Source of the DNA: Dactylonectria macrodidyma
Lineage: Eukaryota; Ascomycota; Sordariomycetes; Hypocreales; Nectriaceae
Assembly (NCBI GenBank): GCA_020744425.1
Contig: JAGMUV010000048.1
Location: 186,001-250,000 of the forward strand
Direction: 5' to 3'
Length of the DNA stretch: 64,000 nucleotides
Below the pieces are notes generated by a model. It did no database searches and had not been told where the DNA came from. It saw only the letters and a list, made by a program, of their open reading frames with translations. The translations under genes and the position numbers were made by a program. Positions 42,324 to 54,018 of the stretch are shown one piece after another (positions within the stretch are counted from its first letter, which is position 1; each line of letters begins with the position of its first letter).

Positions 42324-43279
42324 GTTGGTAGGCGCTTCTTCTTCAATGGCCAGATGCAGCTTGGATATCTTTTTCCTGAATCCAATGGCGGCCAATCTTG
42401 ACCTGAATACTCTGCAGATCCATCACTTGGGGCCAGAATGGCTGGGTCGTCGCTTGGCCAACATGGCTGGTCAACCAAAGTCAAGTGCGATAGGTCAATC
42501 GCGTTGGGTCCATAACAAACGGATAGGTACCTACCTACCTAGGTGCCTCCCTGCCTGGCCAGCAGTAGTGAGTGAAGCTGGATCCAGATACCTTGCCCAG
42601 GGTTCTGATCATCGCAGGTAGTCTAGATCGACTCGGTGTACATGGACTAGTCCGGCGGCGGAGAAAAGAGCGGGCAAGTCGAGCTGATGAGGCAGATTTA
42701 TACCCATGCGAGCCATGTCAGAGTCTAGTTAACACGGCTTTCGACGTCAGATAGTGTAGGCGGCGGTTCTGGAACCGATATAAATGGTGTCGATGTGCTG
42801 ATCCCAGGGATACGCCTGGTTCATTGTAGAATGGGAGCCCTGACTACTAGGAGAATATTGATTTCCTCGACCGAGAGGCGGGAACATATGGAGACGCATG
42901 GTTGACCGATTTGGTCGACTTTCTTCACCAGCCCCTGGTTCGCACTCGTATGGATCATCCGAGAGGTCGTCACGGCTCCACGAGCAGATATGTACTACCA
43001 CGATCGCTATATCAGCTTCTTTTCCATGTCCGCAGTCGCTGAGACGTTTGCCGATAAGGAGCAGGCGCCTTATGTAGCTAGACTACAGCTTATCAGTTGC
43101 CGATGTTTTTATATGAGTTGCCGACCATCTCGATAACATCTTAATACTTACCAGCAAGCACATCATAATGTAAGGAAGCATCTTTAAATATTTCCCAATA
43201 TCAGCACCGAACTGCACAAGGGAAAGGGGACTGAAGGCCTCCCATCTTAGGTGCTAGACTGGACCCATGCCGCCTATAT
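42324..43279. other. Gene-free stretch
   Basis: Frames present on both strands, none with recognisable features. Confidence 0.4.
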
Positions 43280-43750
43280 ATGCACCGCTTCACCCTACCC
43301 AGGTCGCCAGATCTGAAGAAGTCGAGGTATCGAGCATCCAAGGATACACCTCCGTACATGGCTTCGGGTTCAGAAAAGAACAGCCTCATTGCTGCTGGCG
43401 GCTGCATAGACGTGATTGTAGACGTAGGCCCAGTAAACGTGCCTCTCTCGATGCGGCTGGTCTTTCAGAAGTCGACGTGTGGGCGCTGCACCTTAAGGGA
43501 GTGAGACGTCTTGTCGAATGGCACGATAAGTAGGTCCTTGTTCTTTAGTGAACCCTCGGAAGTTCCGTGGATAGCGAGCCTAGGTATCGTTGCTGAAATC
43601 GTAGGGGAGACCATCTGGCGGACCATGATTGGCGACAGAACTCGCCTAGAGCGGCCTACTCCCATGGTGTTTAGGACGCATTACCAGGGCTCGATCACGG
43701 CACTATGTAGCATCTCTGTATTTGAAAACGATTTAGGGCTAACACCATAA
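43280..43750. other. Coding-like stretch open on both strands, unassigned
   Basis: On the plus strand a frame encodes NSLIAAGGCIDVIVDVGPVN, then after one TGA at 43502 it continues ISRSLFFSEPSEVPWIASLG up to a stop at 43748. On the minus strand a frame with LSPIMVRQMVSPTISATIP and, beyond one stop, AMRLFFSEPEAMYGGVSLDA is open over nearly the same bases. I cannot tell which is real. A decayed retroelement protein is possible. Confidence 0.3.
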
Positions 43751-43789
43751 GCTGAAGAGATGGAGCCCAGGGCTTAGGAAGCAAGCTAT

Positions 43790-44045
43790 ATTATGCAGAG
43801 AGGCTATGGAGTGGTATTCGGTGGGGATAAGTATGTTTGTGTCCGTCAAAGGATCCATGGGGATATCATTGGAGTTTGGTATTGCATTGGCGGGGGAACT
43901 GAGTTGTATGCAACCCTGGATCACAACATAATGTTGTCGTTGGAGTTTTGGTACTCCTTGAATAAGAGACCTGAGTTGTATCTTATCACGGGATCCAATA
44001 TGCTGCTGTCGTTGGAGTTTGAGACATTTACCATGCCCGCCCATT
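43790..44045. repeat. Diverged minisatellite, about three copies, about 70-bp period
   Basis: Units share GGATC, an ATGTTGTCGTTGGAGTTT-like block and CTGAGTTGTAT. On the minus strand they encode a repeated KLQRQ-type block. Confidence 0.65.
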
Positions 44046-44395
44046 AGGTTTCAAAGACACACCCTGGGAAGTCTAGTGCTAACATGGTCACCATCTTTCT
44101 CCAACTCACTGTTTTGCCGCCATCTCAAAGCTTTTACTGCCTCTTACTCCGGTGTGAGGATACTCAGGGCATAGTGCGGAACTCTCCCGATCAGATGGTG
44201 AAAGCAGCGCGATCCAACAATCTTGGGACATCTGCCCTGCTCAGATAGTCTAGTGCAAGCCACATAACCTCGAGGTGGCACTGCAACTTGGGCATTGAAA
44301 GTGGTACTCATCCTTAGACTTCATGGTATTATTATCAATTCTACGCTTAATATTCAGCTAGCCCTGCTACTCAGCAGCTAAACACTGCCATATAT

Positions 44396-46371
44396 TCAGT
44401 TCTTGGCACTTTTGAATTCAGCCACCCATGTCTTCATATTCTCTACCTGCTCGTAAGCGATCCGCTTTGCGTTCTCGTTCGCATCCCAATTCGGCTTGTA
44501 GTAATCAGAGCAGTGGACGCCGCCAGGGATCACACGAACAGGAAGTTCTGCGGTGCTTCGAAGCGGACCATCAGGCCGGTCGACAGAGCTCACAGTCGCG
44601 TCGCGCCAAGGGTCAAACTGGCCGTTGGCGTACATGAGTCGAGTTGTGTTTGTTACAGACCAGCCACCAGTGTATGCGTTGATCTGCTCTACAGTCTTTC
44701 CCTTTTGTATCCCGTAGCCGTCGGGAAAGAAAAGCGAGCATTGCTTTTCCCAGTAGTGTCTGTTGGCAAGGCGGGAAACGATAGTTGGGCGGTTTTTGGG
44801 AGCTCCATCCTGCCAGAACATCAAGCTTTGTGAAGTTAGCATCTTTCAGCGATGCAACAAGATGGGGACAGAACGAATGGGAATATAGATGAAAAACGTA
44901 CGGTTCGTTGCAAAGCAGCCAGGTCCATTGGCGGTTCGCATAGTTGCCAGGGCTAAGATCCATATACATCACATTCGACGAGTTCAAGCTGGCAAAGCAA
45001 GCAATGTTGTATTCACCCTTCCAGTCATCATAAGGGCCAGAATCACAGTCTAGTGAAAGAACCGAGAATGTTGATTAGCCTCATGCAAGTGATGATATTC
45101 GAGCAAGGAGAACCCTTTCACTTACAGCCTGGAACGAGCACCTCTCTTGCCCACTTGGCGTAACCCTCGAGAGCCCGGACTCGACCAACACCTTCTGGTC
45201 CGGGGACAGACTTTGTCGAATTGGGCCACACATTCTGGAAAGAAGTATCAATTAGCCCAGCCATCCTTGATTTCAATAGCATGGTTCGCGAGTAAATGGA
45301 GTGAGTGTACCTCGATGTAGTCGCAAAACTGGTGGTAGGAATTATATCCTTGCACTTTCTCCGAGTAAAACTGAGTCGACTGCCAGGACCATGGTCCATT
45401 CTCAAGCGCACTTTTAGAAACAAAAAAACAAACACATTAGTTTCAGTCTCTTTGATTGGAGGTATTCCCGCTATGTATAGTACATATGATATGCACTCTC
45501 GGTCTTGTTAAGGGGCGACTTACGAAGCAAAATCGGCATCTTCAAGGCCGCTGAGCAAAAATTTGGCCTTCAGCTTCTTTTTCTCGGTTTTGCTGCCGTG
45601 CAGGAGAACATGGTCTATGTAGTTGATGACCTTGCCGAGATCCTTGCTGCAATTCCGTGGAGTCGCCTCCATGACGGGACGAAAATATTGCCAGAAATCG
45701 CCAACGGCCTGAACGACACCGCTGGTGCCGTGATAGGCCCAGAAGGTGCCAGGCTCAACAGACGCGAGCCAGCCAGCCAGGGCACCTGGATATGAACCTC
45801 CAGAGAAGATCCATGGCGCCTTGTCAGGAGCACTCCCGCCGCTACCATCAAACGGTGGCTTGAAGTTGTTGGCGAAGTAGACATTGTCCTTGATGCTGTT
45901 TTCCAAGGTCAAGTATTGCAGGTTTTCGCTTGTCAACTCTTGGAACGGAGACGACTCGCCCCAATATCGGTGCTCCATGATGACAACAGCGCCGCCCAGT
46001 TGTTCGGCGAAGAGACCGGGCAGTCGCTTCGAGGTCGGGAACGATATGTTGAAGCCGTCACCACTTTGCTCTCCAGGGTTGTAAAAGATGATGGGAGAGC
46101 CAGGTCCCTTCCAGTACTGGGTTCCGTACCAGTACCGTTGACGAAATGTACCCAGGCTGGGGTTGGAGTGATCGAGGAGCTGGTCAAAAGTACCCCAGCC
46201 ATTGGTGTTGGGATTGTCATTGTCGTTGACAGCGGCGAGACTGAACTCAGCTCCTTCTTCTTCTTCGTACACAGGGCCAAGCTGCAGCCCGTGTCCGCGG
46301 AAGAAGGTAGCAGATGCACAGCTCGAGAGTAGGAGTAGCCTGAGAGCCACCAAGCTTGAGTTCAGTCTCAT
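44396..46371 (-). CDS. Secreted serine peptidase, family S28 (prolyl-type carboxypeptidase)
   Basis: Five exons by hand: 46371-45524, 45410-45311, 45234-45126, 45049-44902, 44825-44396. They total 1635 nt, or 544 aa. The start is ATG 46371, which gives a signal peptide (MRLNSSLVALRLLLLSSCAS); an upstream in-frame ATG would bury it. FYNPGEQSGDG and EHRYWGESSPF are S28 landmarks. The nucleophile is Ser193 in FSGGSYPGALAG. LCNEP precedes MFWQDGAP. Asp of FDPWRDATVSS (about 473) and His of GGVHCSDYY (about 506) complete the triad. The family releases residues after proline from peptides, often at acid pH, outside the cell or in the vacuole. N-glycosylation sites are present. The frame is intact, so an active enzyme is expected. 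Confidence 0.92.
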
Positions 46372-47553
46372 GGTCACTAGTGGCGTGTTCAGGCACTTTC
46401 TATGATAGAATTGATCAAGTTCTCCTTGGCAGAGGAGAAAAATGAACAATACGCGTCACCAGCGCGCTCTTTTGTACGTAAACTACAACAAGTTTCCGCC
46501 GCGACTCGGTTTCGACGTGCCGAACCCGTAAATTGTGGGCTGGCTTCCCCTGCAGTCCGATGTCTGATCTTCACCTACACGAGATTTCCGCTAAGTACCT
46601 AGCCAGTGGGAAGCATTTTACAAGTACATAATATCAAAGATCCCCGGCCTTTGGGTAGGTAGTATAGAGAAACGGTAGCAAGACGTGTAGGGTTACTGCA
46701 GATAAGGAGCAGAAGTATCCTCCTTCTTAAATAGGCCTAGATAAATTGAAAAAGTGCTTCTGTGGACCGATGCAGCAAACACCTGATTGGCGGAGTGCTC
46801 AGGGGCAGTTAAATGGAGACTGTACTTTTGCTTGGGCGAATACGGAGTAGAACATATCGAGAAGTTCCTAGCAGACAGACAGCTTGGGTGGGGAGCCAAA
46901 AGTTCCACCAAACTTGCGCCGACAGAAATGGAGAGAACCGAGGCCAAATCATGAGGCCAAATATAACAAGACATGATGTGATTTAGTATTGACATGATGT
47001 CATCCTGCTTTAAGTACACCAAAATGTGAGAGTACAGCTCAGACAGTAATACCACGACTTTTTAATACGCGGGCCGGCCTCCAAGCGCTGCTCGGCTTCT
47101 TCGTCACACTCCTCGACGTGGACCCGAACCATGTTGAAGCCAACCTCTTTTCACCGCCAACTCCCTACTTCAGGCCACATATCGCATGCGAAGTCGGTGG
47201 GATGAAGATGGCGCGGCTACAGCGGTCGAGAACAAGAGAGATGTGCGACAAGTGAATAACAAACAGGAGTGCCACCACTGGGACGGGTGGCATAGTAGTC
47301 ACCCGTCCCTATGACTTTCCGTCATCCTACCCTCGCTCTTTCAAGGTGGTAAGATAGAGTGTTCCCAAAGGTTCCTGTAGAAAGATGATGTCATATTGCT
47401 CGGAATCTGGCGTGCCAGTCCACTTTCGTTGATAAAATCACCCTGGCGACTTCAATGCCAGATATCATATTTAGCAGACGGGACAGACTACAAAACAGGC
47501 TCAGATATCGCGTCCTAAACATCAGAAAACAACCTTAACCCCAGATATCTCGA
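46372..47553. other. Gene-free stretch
   Basis: The minus-strand frame at 46693-47055 has no family features. No RNA gene or repeat recognised. Confidence 0.45.
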
Positions 47554-48283
47554 AAGGTCCACTTGGGAATACCATCGACCTTACTTTTATGAATATTCAT
47601 CTTGCTGAAGTCATCATTAACATTGAGGGATCACCTCGCTATAAGCTCTGATCACTTTACACTCAGCCTAACCATCCTGGACATAAAGCATGCCCTAATA
47701 CAACCAGGTAGGATCCATGTAATAACAGATAACAAGCTCAAGCTCTTCATAGAACTCGTAGAACTCGGAGACATAGGAATCCCTGTCGCTGCTTCTACCT
47801 CGCGGGAGCTCGACGAGCTTGCCTCTGCGCTTATAAGCCTCCTAACCTCGGCAGCAAATTCAGCTGGCCGGCCTACGTGGAAGGGGGCACGCATTGCTCC
47901 CTGGTGGACTGAAGAGTATGCTGGTGCTGCAGCTAGATATAGACCTATAAGAAGACTCTACACTCTCTCTATAACGTCGAACCTCAGAGGATGACATCCA
48001 GAGCCTCGATTGCTACATGGAAGCAAAAGTGAGGCAGGCGACATGTACACCGCCGCACCCATCAAGCCAATCGAACAGTGCCACAACACAATACGTCTGG
48101 GCTGGACGAAACAAAGGCGTTGGCTCCGCCAAATCAAGGCAGCGCCGAGGCAGAATTTATCGCAGATCTCAGTAAGACAGTGGACCTAATGGCTCTCAGA
48201 CCCCAAGGGTCGACAAGACCTGGTGGCTTTTCGCACTTCATGTTCAGCATGGACATCACAGCCAAAGGCAAAGTCGATGATTA
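47554..48283 (+). mobile_element. Decayed Tad1-like LINE, ORF2 endonuclease-region remnant
   Basis: Reading across a frameshift gives LGNTIDLTFMNIHLAEVII, then SDHFTLSLTI, the end of the APE-type endonuclease domain. APWWTEEYAGAAARYRPIRR follows, the linker typical before the reverse transcriptase of Tad1-clade elements. The reverse transcriptase is absent. Confidence 0.7.
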
Positions 48284-49226
48284 GGCTCGCTCTTGAGTTC
48301 GGCCCAATAGCCTTACCGGCAACGCATGAATGGTAGGCACAGGGAACCACGGACTGGAACGTGCGGCAGCCGTGCTATCCCTCGCGTGCCCATGGTTCGG
48401 GCCGCTACTAAACCGTCCCAAAGTCAGGTGTAACGTAGCCGTCTGCTGGCCGTTCTGAAGAGCCCATGAAAGCAACTAACCACACGTTTCGGAAATATTA
48501 CACTTAATCCGTAACTTACGTAGGAGTACGCGCAACGCAGAACTAGCCCCTCAGCTACTGCGAAGTGGCTGACCACCTCGCTTTAAGCTGTCTTTAGGTG
48601 GCACGTTTAGTGCTTCGAATTTTATGTAACCTCGGCCCTCTCGACAACGTAGGGTGGGGACCCACAACACCGTCACCCCACATCACCGTCACCCCTAAAT
48701 GCCTTACATCGCGATAATGCCTTTAACTTCAATCTGCGATTTCTTAACCAATATTGCATTAATTAACTAGCTATAACTGCCACTCTATAAATATCTTCTC
48801 TTTTTCTACCTGTGTAATTTCTAGCGCCTCTTTAAAAAGATCAGGCCTGTGAATCTTTTCAAAGCATGCCTGCACTATTATAGCTTTATAACGAGCTGCT
48901 ACAAGCTTTAGGATAGTTATAAAGGCTTTATTAAGTTTATAGTCAATGGCTTTTTAACTTATGGCCTTATGCGAGACATTATCTTTTTTAAGGAACTTAA
49001 CCTTCTTATTAAGGCTATGATAAAGCCATTCTTTCTCTTAAAGCCTCTTTCTATTTTTAAAATAATTGCTTAAAGGTTATAATTAAGCTTATTTATATTA
49101 TTATAAAGTAGATTTACTAGAGATATTAAATTCTTAGTACTCTTTAAAGTTATAAAAATATTAGGATATTTGAATTTTCTTTTCTAAAGCGTTTAGAGGG
49201 GTGTAATTATTACTAGGGGCTGCTTA
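48284..49226. other. AT-rich decayed stretch
   Basis: 48700-49200 is AT-rich with dense TAA/TAG triplets in every frame, consistent with an old mutated repeat. No gene seen. Confidence 0.5.
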
Positions 49227-49335
49227 GTGTTACGGCTTGGTTCACTGGAACAGCGATAGGGGCCCTATAGTGCAGTAATGTGCCCGGATGATCGCTACCA
49301 CAGCGATTATTGACCAATCTTTTGCCCCCTGGTAC
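49227..49335. repeat. Dispersed repeat, copy 2 (shared with 24976-25082)
   Basis: Same block order as the copy at 24976 but more diverged; not bounded here by the TIRs seen around copy 1. Confidence 0.6.
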
Positions 49336-49974
49336 AGCAGTCGTTCTTCTAAATCTCTCGCAAAAGCGCTAGAAAGGCGCCGTCACGTCCTTGCTCCTTC
49401 AAACATGACACTCGAATGAAGGAACCGATGTGCAGCCCGAAGCGGTAATGGCTCTCTGTTCCCCACTGGCCGTCTCTCAGAAGTTGACGGAGGGATTGCG
49501 AAACTTCCAATGCTCTGTGAGGCTTGCAAAAGCCGCCCTCATGTCCGATGTCTGGACGTGGTGTGCCCTAACATTACCTCCTTGCGAGGATACGTCGCAA
49601 GCTCCAAAGACAGGTAACCGTCAGCGGCTGTCCGTAGAAAGTAGCAGATCGACACCACTAGCTTGCCAGTCAGCCGCCAGTGCAATTGCATCATATCAAG
49701 CACTCAGCTACAGAACATAAGGGAGGAGGTCTACTATATTGACCCCATAGTCACTTAAGCTACAACCCGCGTATCTAAACAGCCCACCCCCGAATATTAA
49801 TCCGTGACGCCCCACTTCTACAAACATGGTCAGCCATAAAAAGTCGGTGGCTGTGTCCGCCCAGTGTCAGAAATTAAAGACCTTGATCCTAGGCTCAAGG
49901 AGTCGAGTCTCCTCACAGCACTAATTAACCAAACACCCTATTCCTTCTGTACAGTGTCCCATGCAGGAGCCGCA

Positions 49975-50903
49975 ATGGATACACGGTCATCACACCGGAA
50001 TGAACTCTTAATTGGACCAGCTGCCGATGAACAAAAAGTTTCAGAAATTTTGGAGCACGACACACCAGAACAACAGCAGTACCGCGCCTTCATCGACATA
50101 CCACGACCCGTTCGAATCCCCAGCCAAAGCCGTCTGCTGTCCCACCGCTTCGACAAAGGCGCGGCAATCCTGGTGTCAAAGACCGAGTGTATTCGGAGGA
50201 CCCATCGACCCACTCGGCCAAAGCTCCGGGACGCTGCCGTCCACCAAAATATCGGAGCATACATCGTCATCGGGACCGTGGATACCGACACCGGAGAGAC
50301 GCTGGAGTGTCTCCAAGAGCTCGCAGGTTCAGATGGGAAACCCAAAGATCTCATCGCATCGATTCACCGCGCCGTCTGTGCCCTACGGCCCTGGTACATC
50401 CGTCTCTTCACCCTCAAAACCGTCGGTGCGTTTGGTTTGTATGAATGCCACACGCCCGCGGGTCACCACACGATATTGGAGCTGTCAGATACGGCGAAAC
50501 TGGCCCTCTTGGAGCTGTACTACGACTTTGTAGCGCATCGCAAAGACGAGAGAGAGGAGTGGAAGGCATGGGTGCAGAAGAACTTGAACTCTGGAGACAC
50601 CTTTCCCGGAAGCCGCCGGCTCGGGCTGAGACTTATACTGAAATGGTCTGCGTGGAAGATCATCACGTACGTCTCCGTTCCGGTTATTGCCAGTCTTATA
50701 TTTGGACTGTCGTATACTCTGGCTGTAAAAGGACCTGACGTCGATGAGGTCGCTGTGCTTCAGACTGCGTGGACTGTCTCATCCTATATCGTGACTACCG
50801 CGGGAGGTGAGCTATCTAATGAGCCCGGATGAAAGCAATGTGCTAAGAGGATGTAGTAATTATTGCCGTTTTGGCGGCCATCACAAGCTTGAAAGACCAT
50901 TGA
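49975..50903 (+). CDS. Uncharacterised fungal protein with two C-terminal TM helices
   Basis: The start is ATG 49975; the frame is open upstream only through a GTG. Exons 49975-50806 and 50857-50903 give 292 aa. The 50-nt intron has donor GTGAGC and acceptor TGTAG, and splicing completes a hydrophobic helix (AWTVSSYIVTTAG then VIIAVLAAITSL). Residues 1-210 are soluble, with IGAYIVIGTVDTDTGETLEC and LTLKTVGAFGLYECHTPAGH. TM1 is about 225-250 (YVSVPVIASLIFGLSYTLAV) and TM2 about 260-288. The protein ends in KDH. I do not recognise the family. Base composition and intact splicing in a decayed neighbourhood argue that it is functional. Confidence 0.65.
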
Positions 50904-51089
50904 AGTTGTCGAAATTTCACGAGCTTTAACTGCACTAGTTATCTATAAGGCCTAGCTAATATCTAGCAAGGCCCTCTAGCAAGCTCTTTTAAAAGGGTAG
51001 CCTTAACTTATATATTACTAAGATTACTATATAAAGCAGAGGATCAATATAAAGGAACTACAGAGATTAAATAAAATGCCAGCCTGACC

Positions 51090-52160
51090 TGGCTGGAGAC
51101 AGTTCCCGACGATCATCTGATAGTCTACTCAGACGGATCGAAGGGCCCTACTGGGGCTGTCAGCTGGGGCTACGTCATCTATCGAGCAGGCTGGAAGGTT
51201 GCCGAAAGGAAAGGCCGACTTGGTCTAGCAGAAGTCTTCGACGGAGAAGCGGAAGGGGCCCGCTACGGACTCCAGCGAGCCCGACAGCTCAGCCAAAACA
51301 ACACAAATCCCCGTATGCATCGACAACACACCAGTCATCCAAGGGCTGCTAGGACAGGCCCCGGCAAGCTCGCAGGAGGCCTTCCTAGACTTCCAGCAGA
51401 TAGCAGTCACAGTCCAGGTCCAGGTCCAGGTCCATTAGGTCCCAGGGCACCAGGGAATCTAAGGAAATGAATAGGCCGACCAGCTAGCAAAGGCAGGGGC
51501 CGCGCTTCCAGAAGACAAGTAGGCGCCGCCTATAATAGCCGGAGTTAGCGACCTAAGAAAGGCAAAGACCAGGACCCAATTCTCAGCCTAGTGGGCAGCA
51601 ACAGCCCCTACCTGCTGAGGATATCGAGACCTAGGCCTCAAAGCCTCCCTAGCCGACTCAAAGGAACTAGACCTCCCTCGCCTAACAGTACATAACCTGC
51701 TCGCCGCGAGGTCAGGGCATGGCGATTTCGACTGATATTACCGCCATTTTAAATACAAAGACAACAAACTCTGCTCTTACGGAGGGCTACGGGCCCCGGA
51801 ACATCTTATCTATTGCCAAAAGGCCAAGCAGCTGCTGCAGCAATAGCCGGTCTTCAAGCCTAAGCCCAAGGGACTACTAGCTATGCTTAATAGCTAGCCC
51901 TCAGGACTACGCGGCCTTCCTGAAGATCACTAGGTTCTTTAAGATAATCGGCTCGCCGTCTCTCATGACCTAAGCCAGCAGACCCCCATTATTTCTCTGC
52001 TAGCAGCTCCAGCAGCCCTTTGAGAGCTTTCTCAACCACCTCAGACCTTGACCTCAAGACCCCTATAACAGCTTTTCTAGGCCGAACAAGAGCTCGAATG
52101 AAGGAGCCCACGGGTGCGGATCGTAAATTTCCTAGCTACTAGGCCAGATGCTCAGGATAT
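51090..52160 (+). mobile_element. Decayed Tad1-like LINE, ORF2 RNase H and C-terminal remnant
   Basis: The RNase H start is clear: DDHLIVYSDGSKGPTGAVSW, then AEVFDGEAEGARYGLQRA with the catalytic Asp and Glu. After frameshifts the text continues with HQG and NE-ADQLAKAG, then the C-terminal zinc-binding region. Many TAG codons replace Gln or Trp. The same strand as the endonuclease remnant at 47554, but the reverse transcriptase is missing. Confidence 0.75.
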
Positions 52161-52173
52161 CCTATGACTTACC

Positions 52174-54018
52174 TTAGCCGTTAGATAGTCTTCTGCATGC
52201 CACATGCCCCTCGAGACGCTGGAGCGCCTTGCGCTCCCTTGGCGTTAAATCTCTCTCTCTCTCTCTCCGTCTCACTGGACTATCGACCGACACCCCGGCC
52301 TCGAGGAATACTCGCGCTATCTCCTCATTCTCAGTCGAGGCAGCGTAGTGAAGCGGGGTCATGTTATTGACGTCCACGGCCATCTCTGCTCCACGCCCGA
52401 GGAAGAGGTCAACACATCTTATCCAGCTTTGGAGTACGACGTGATGCAATGGCATTTTCCACTCGATGTCACGCACATTCACGTCGGCATTTCGTTCAAG
52501 CAGCCACTCTGCGATAGGCTTGTATTGGTTCCTCACCGCCTAGAGCAGGCAACTACTAGGTACTTTTGACTGAGAGGATAAGAAGGAAGAAATGAGCTCC
52601 TCCGCGTCAAGCGAGGTGGAACAGGCATATAGGATCCAATTTTGCGCAGCGTATTCGAAAAATGGATTAAGAGCCCCCGGCTCGTATGCTTTTTTCTATT
52701 AGATAAAATCCGTCGTCAAATATACCGAATGAGAGGTAAGTGACATAGATTTTAATAATATCGGTCTCTGCATTTAGAAACTAAACTTTGCGCCTCCGCT
52801 GGAAGTACTCCTAAGCCATGTAATAGACCAACCGGATGATACTGCTTTCTTCATTGACAGTTACCAATCCAGCATATATGGAGATCATATCATCAACTCG
52901 TGAAACATCCTCTTTATCGAGCTCCAAGTCGCCATCCTCTACGGCAAGCGCCTATTAGAGTTCCGAAGTAGTGAGTCGCCTCTTTGCACAAGTGATCCAT
53001 GACAGAACCTGCGTAGCCAGGTTCTCCAGGTCGGCATCATAACCTGTAATCCGCTTCATAGCTTCGTCATAAGCATGATCGTATCCCCTTGGCCCGTTGG
53101 GAGATACTTGAGTGCATCTTATATCTTCTGAAGCGTTTTATTTTTACCTACAAATTCGGAATGAAGCTGCGCAAGGAGAAACCTATTAAAGGTAAGCCAC
53201 GCAGCCTATTTAGGGGAGCAAGGGAATACGTACATTCCATCAACAGCCTTCGCAATCTCGTTCTTAATCTTTTCACAGCATGTGTCCAACAATCTCAGCC
53301 CGGATTGCGATATTCGACCGTTCAGATACTGGCGCACATCCTCGTCACTCGCACGGATCTCCAGCATCGTGCTGGCACTGAATCTGTCGGTAATTTCGGG
53401 GATATGCCTGGAAGTTGCGAAAATATTTGCTCCGCACCCGGCCGATAAGTTGAAAACCTCTGGTAAAAATCTAGCCCGGTAACCATCAGTTCCTTGGCAT
53501 TCGTAAAGAGTCATTTTAGCCCGTCGTACGCTGCAGAACCGGTCTTGGAGGCTTGCCGAGGTTGTTTGGAACGACATCAGGCTGCTGAGGGCTTGCTGGA
53601 GAGTGGCCCCAACGAGGAGGTAGGATCGTGGTCTGCCATCCTTGGACTTGACCTTCTGCCGCAACTAATATCTCATGATATTTGCCCGTCTTCCTGACAA
53701 CGTATGGAGGCGGTGTTATGTGGCTAGAAACAGCGCCGGTCCACTCCGTTCAAGAATATGTCTTTGATGCCACAATCGGACAAAGCTCCATCCAGAGTCC
53801 TCTGTAAAGTCACGATTTGGTTGGGTAGAAGCATCTAATCGACGTTCTACCTCCTCGGCATCGAGATTGTCTTGATACACTTCTGCCGCTTGTAGGACAA
53901 GGGCATCTCGTTCGGTGTTCATCGCCCGACATTCCAGGATGAGATGTGGGAGGCTAGACAGAACTTCCAGTTGCTTGGTCAACAGACGCCTTTCGGGCCT
54001 TGATGTTGCCTCGAACAA
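52174..54018 (-). pseudogene. Decayed NACHT-ankyrin NLR gene
   Basis: From the 5' side: an N-terminal helical piece (VLQAAEVYQDNLDAEEVERR) at 54018-53716; a NACHT piece with CGANIFATSRHIPEITDRF and LEIRASDEDVRQYLNGRISQ at 53570-53220; then [18 protein letters not shown] and [16 protein letters not shown] at 53080-52940, followed by TAA and TAG. Next comes IYAGLVTVNEESSIIRLVYY and another TAG. Ankyrin repeats (AEWLLERNADVNVRDIEW, MTPLHYAASTENEEIARVFL) fill 52536-52174. The Walker A loop is not found. Several stops and shifts make it non-functional. Confidence 0.75.
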
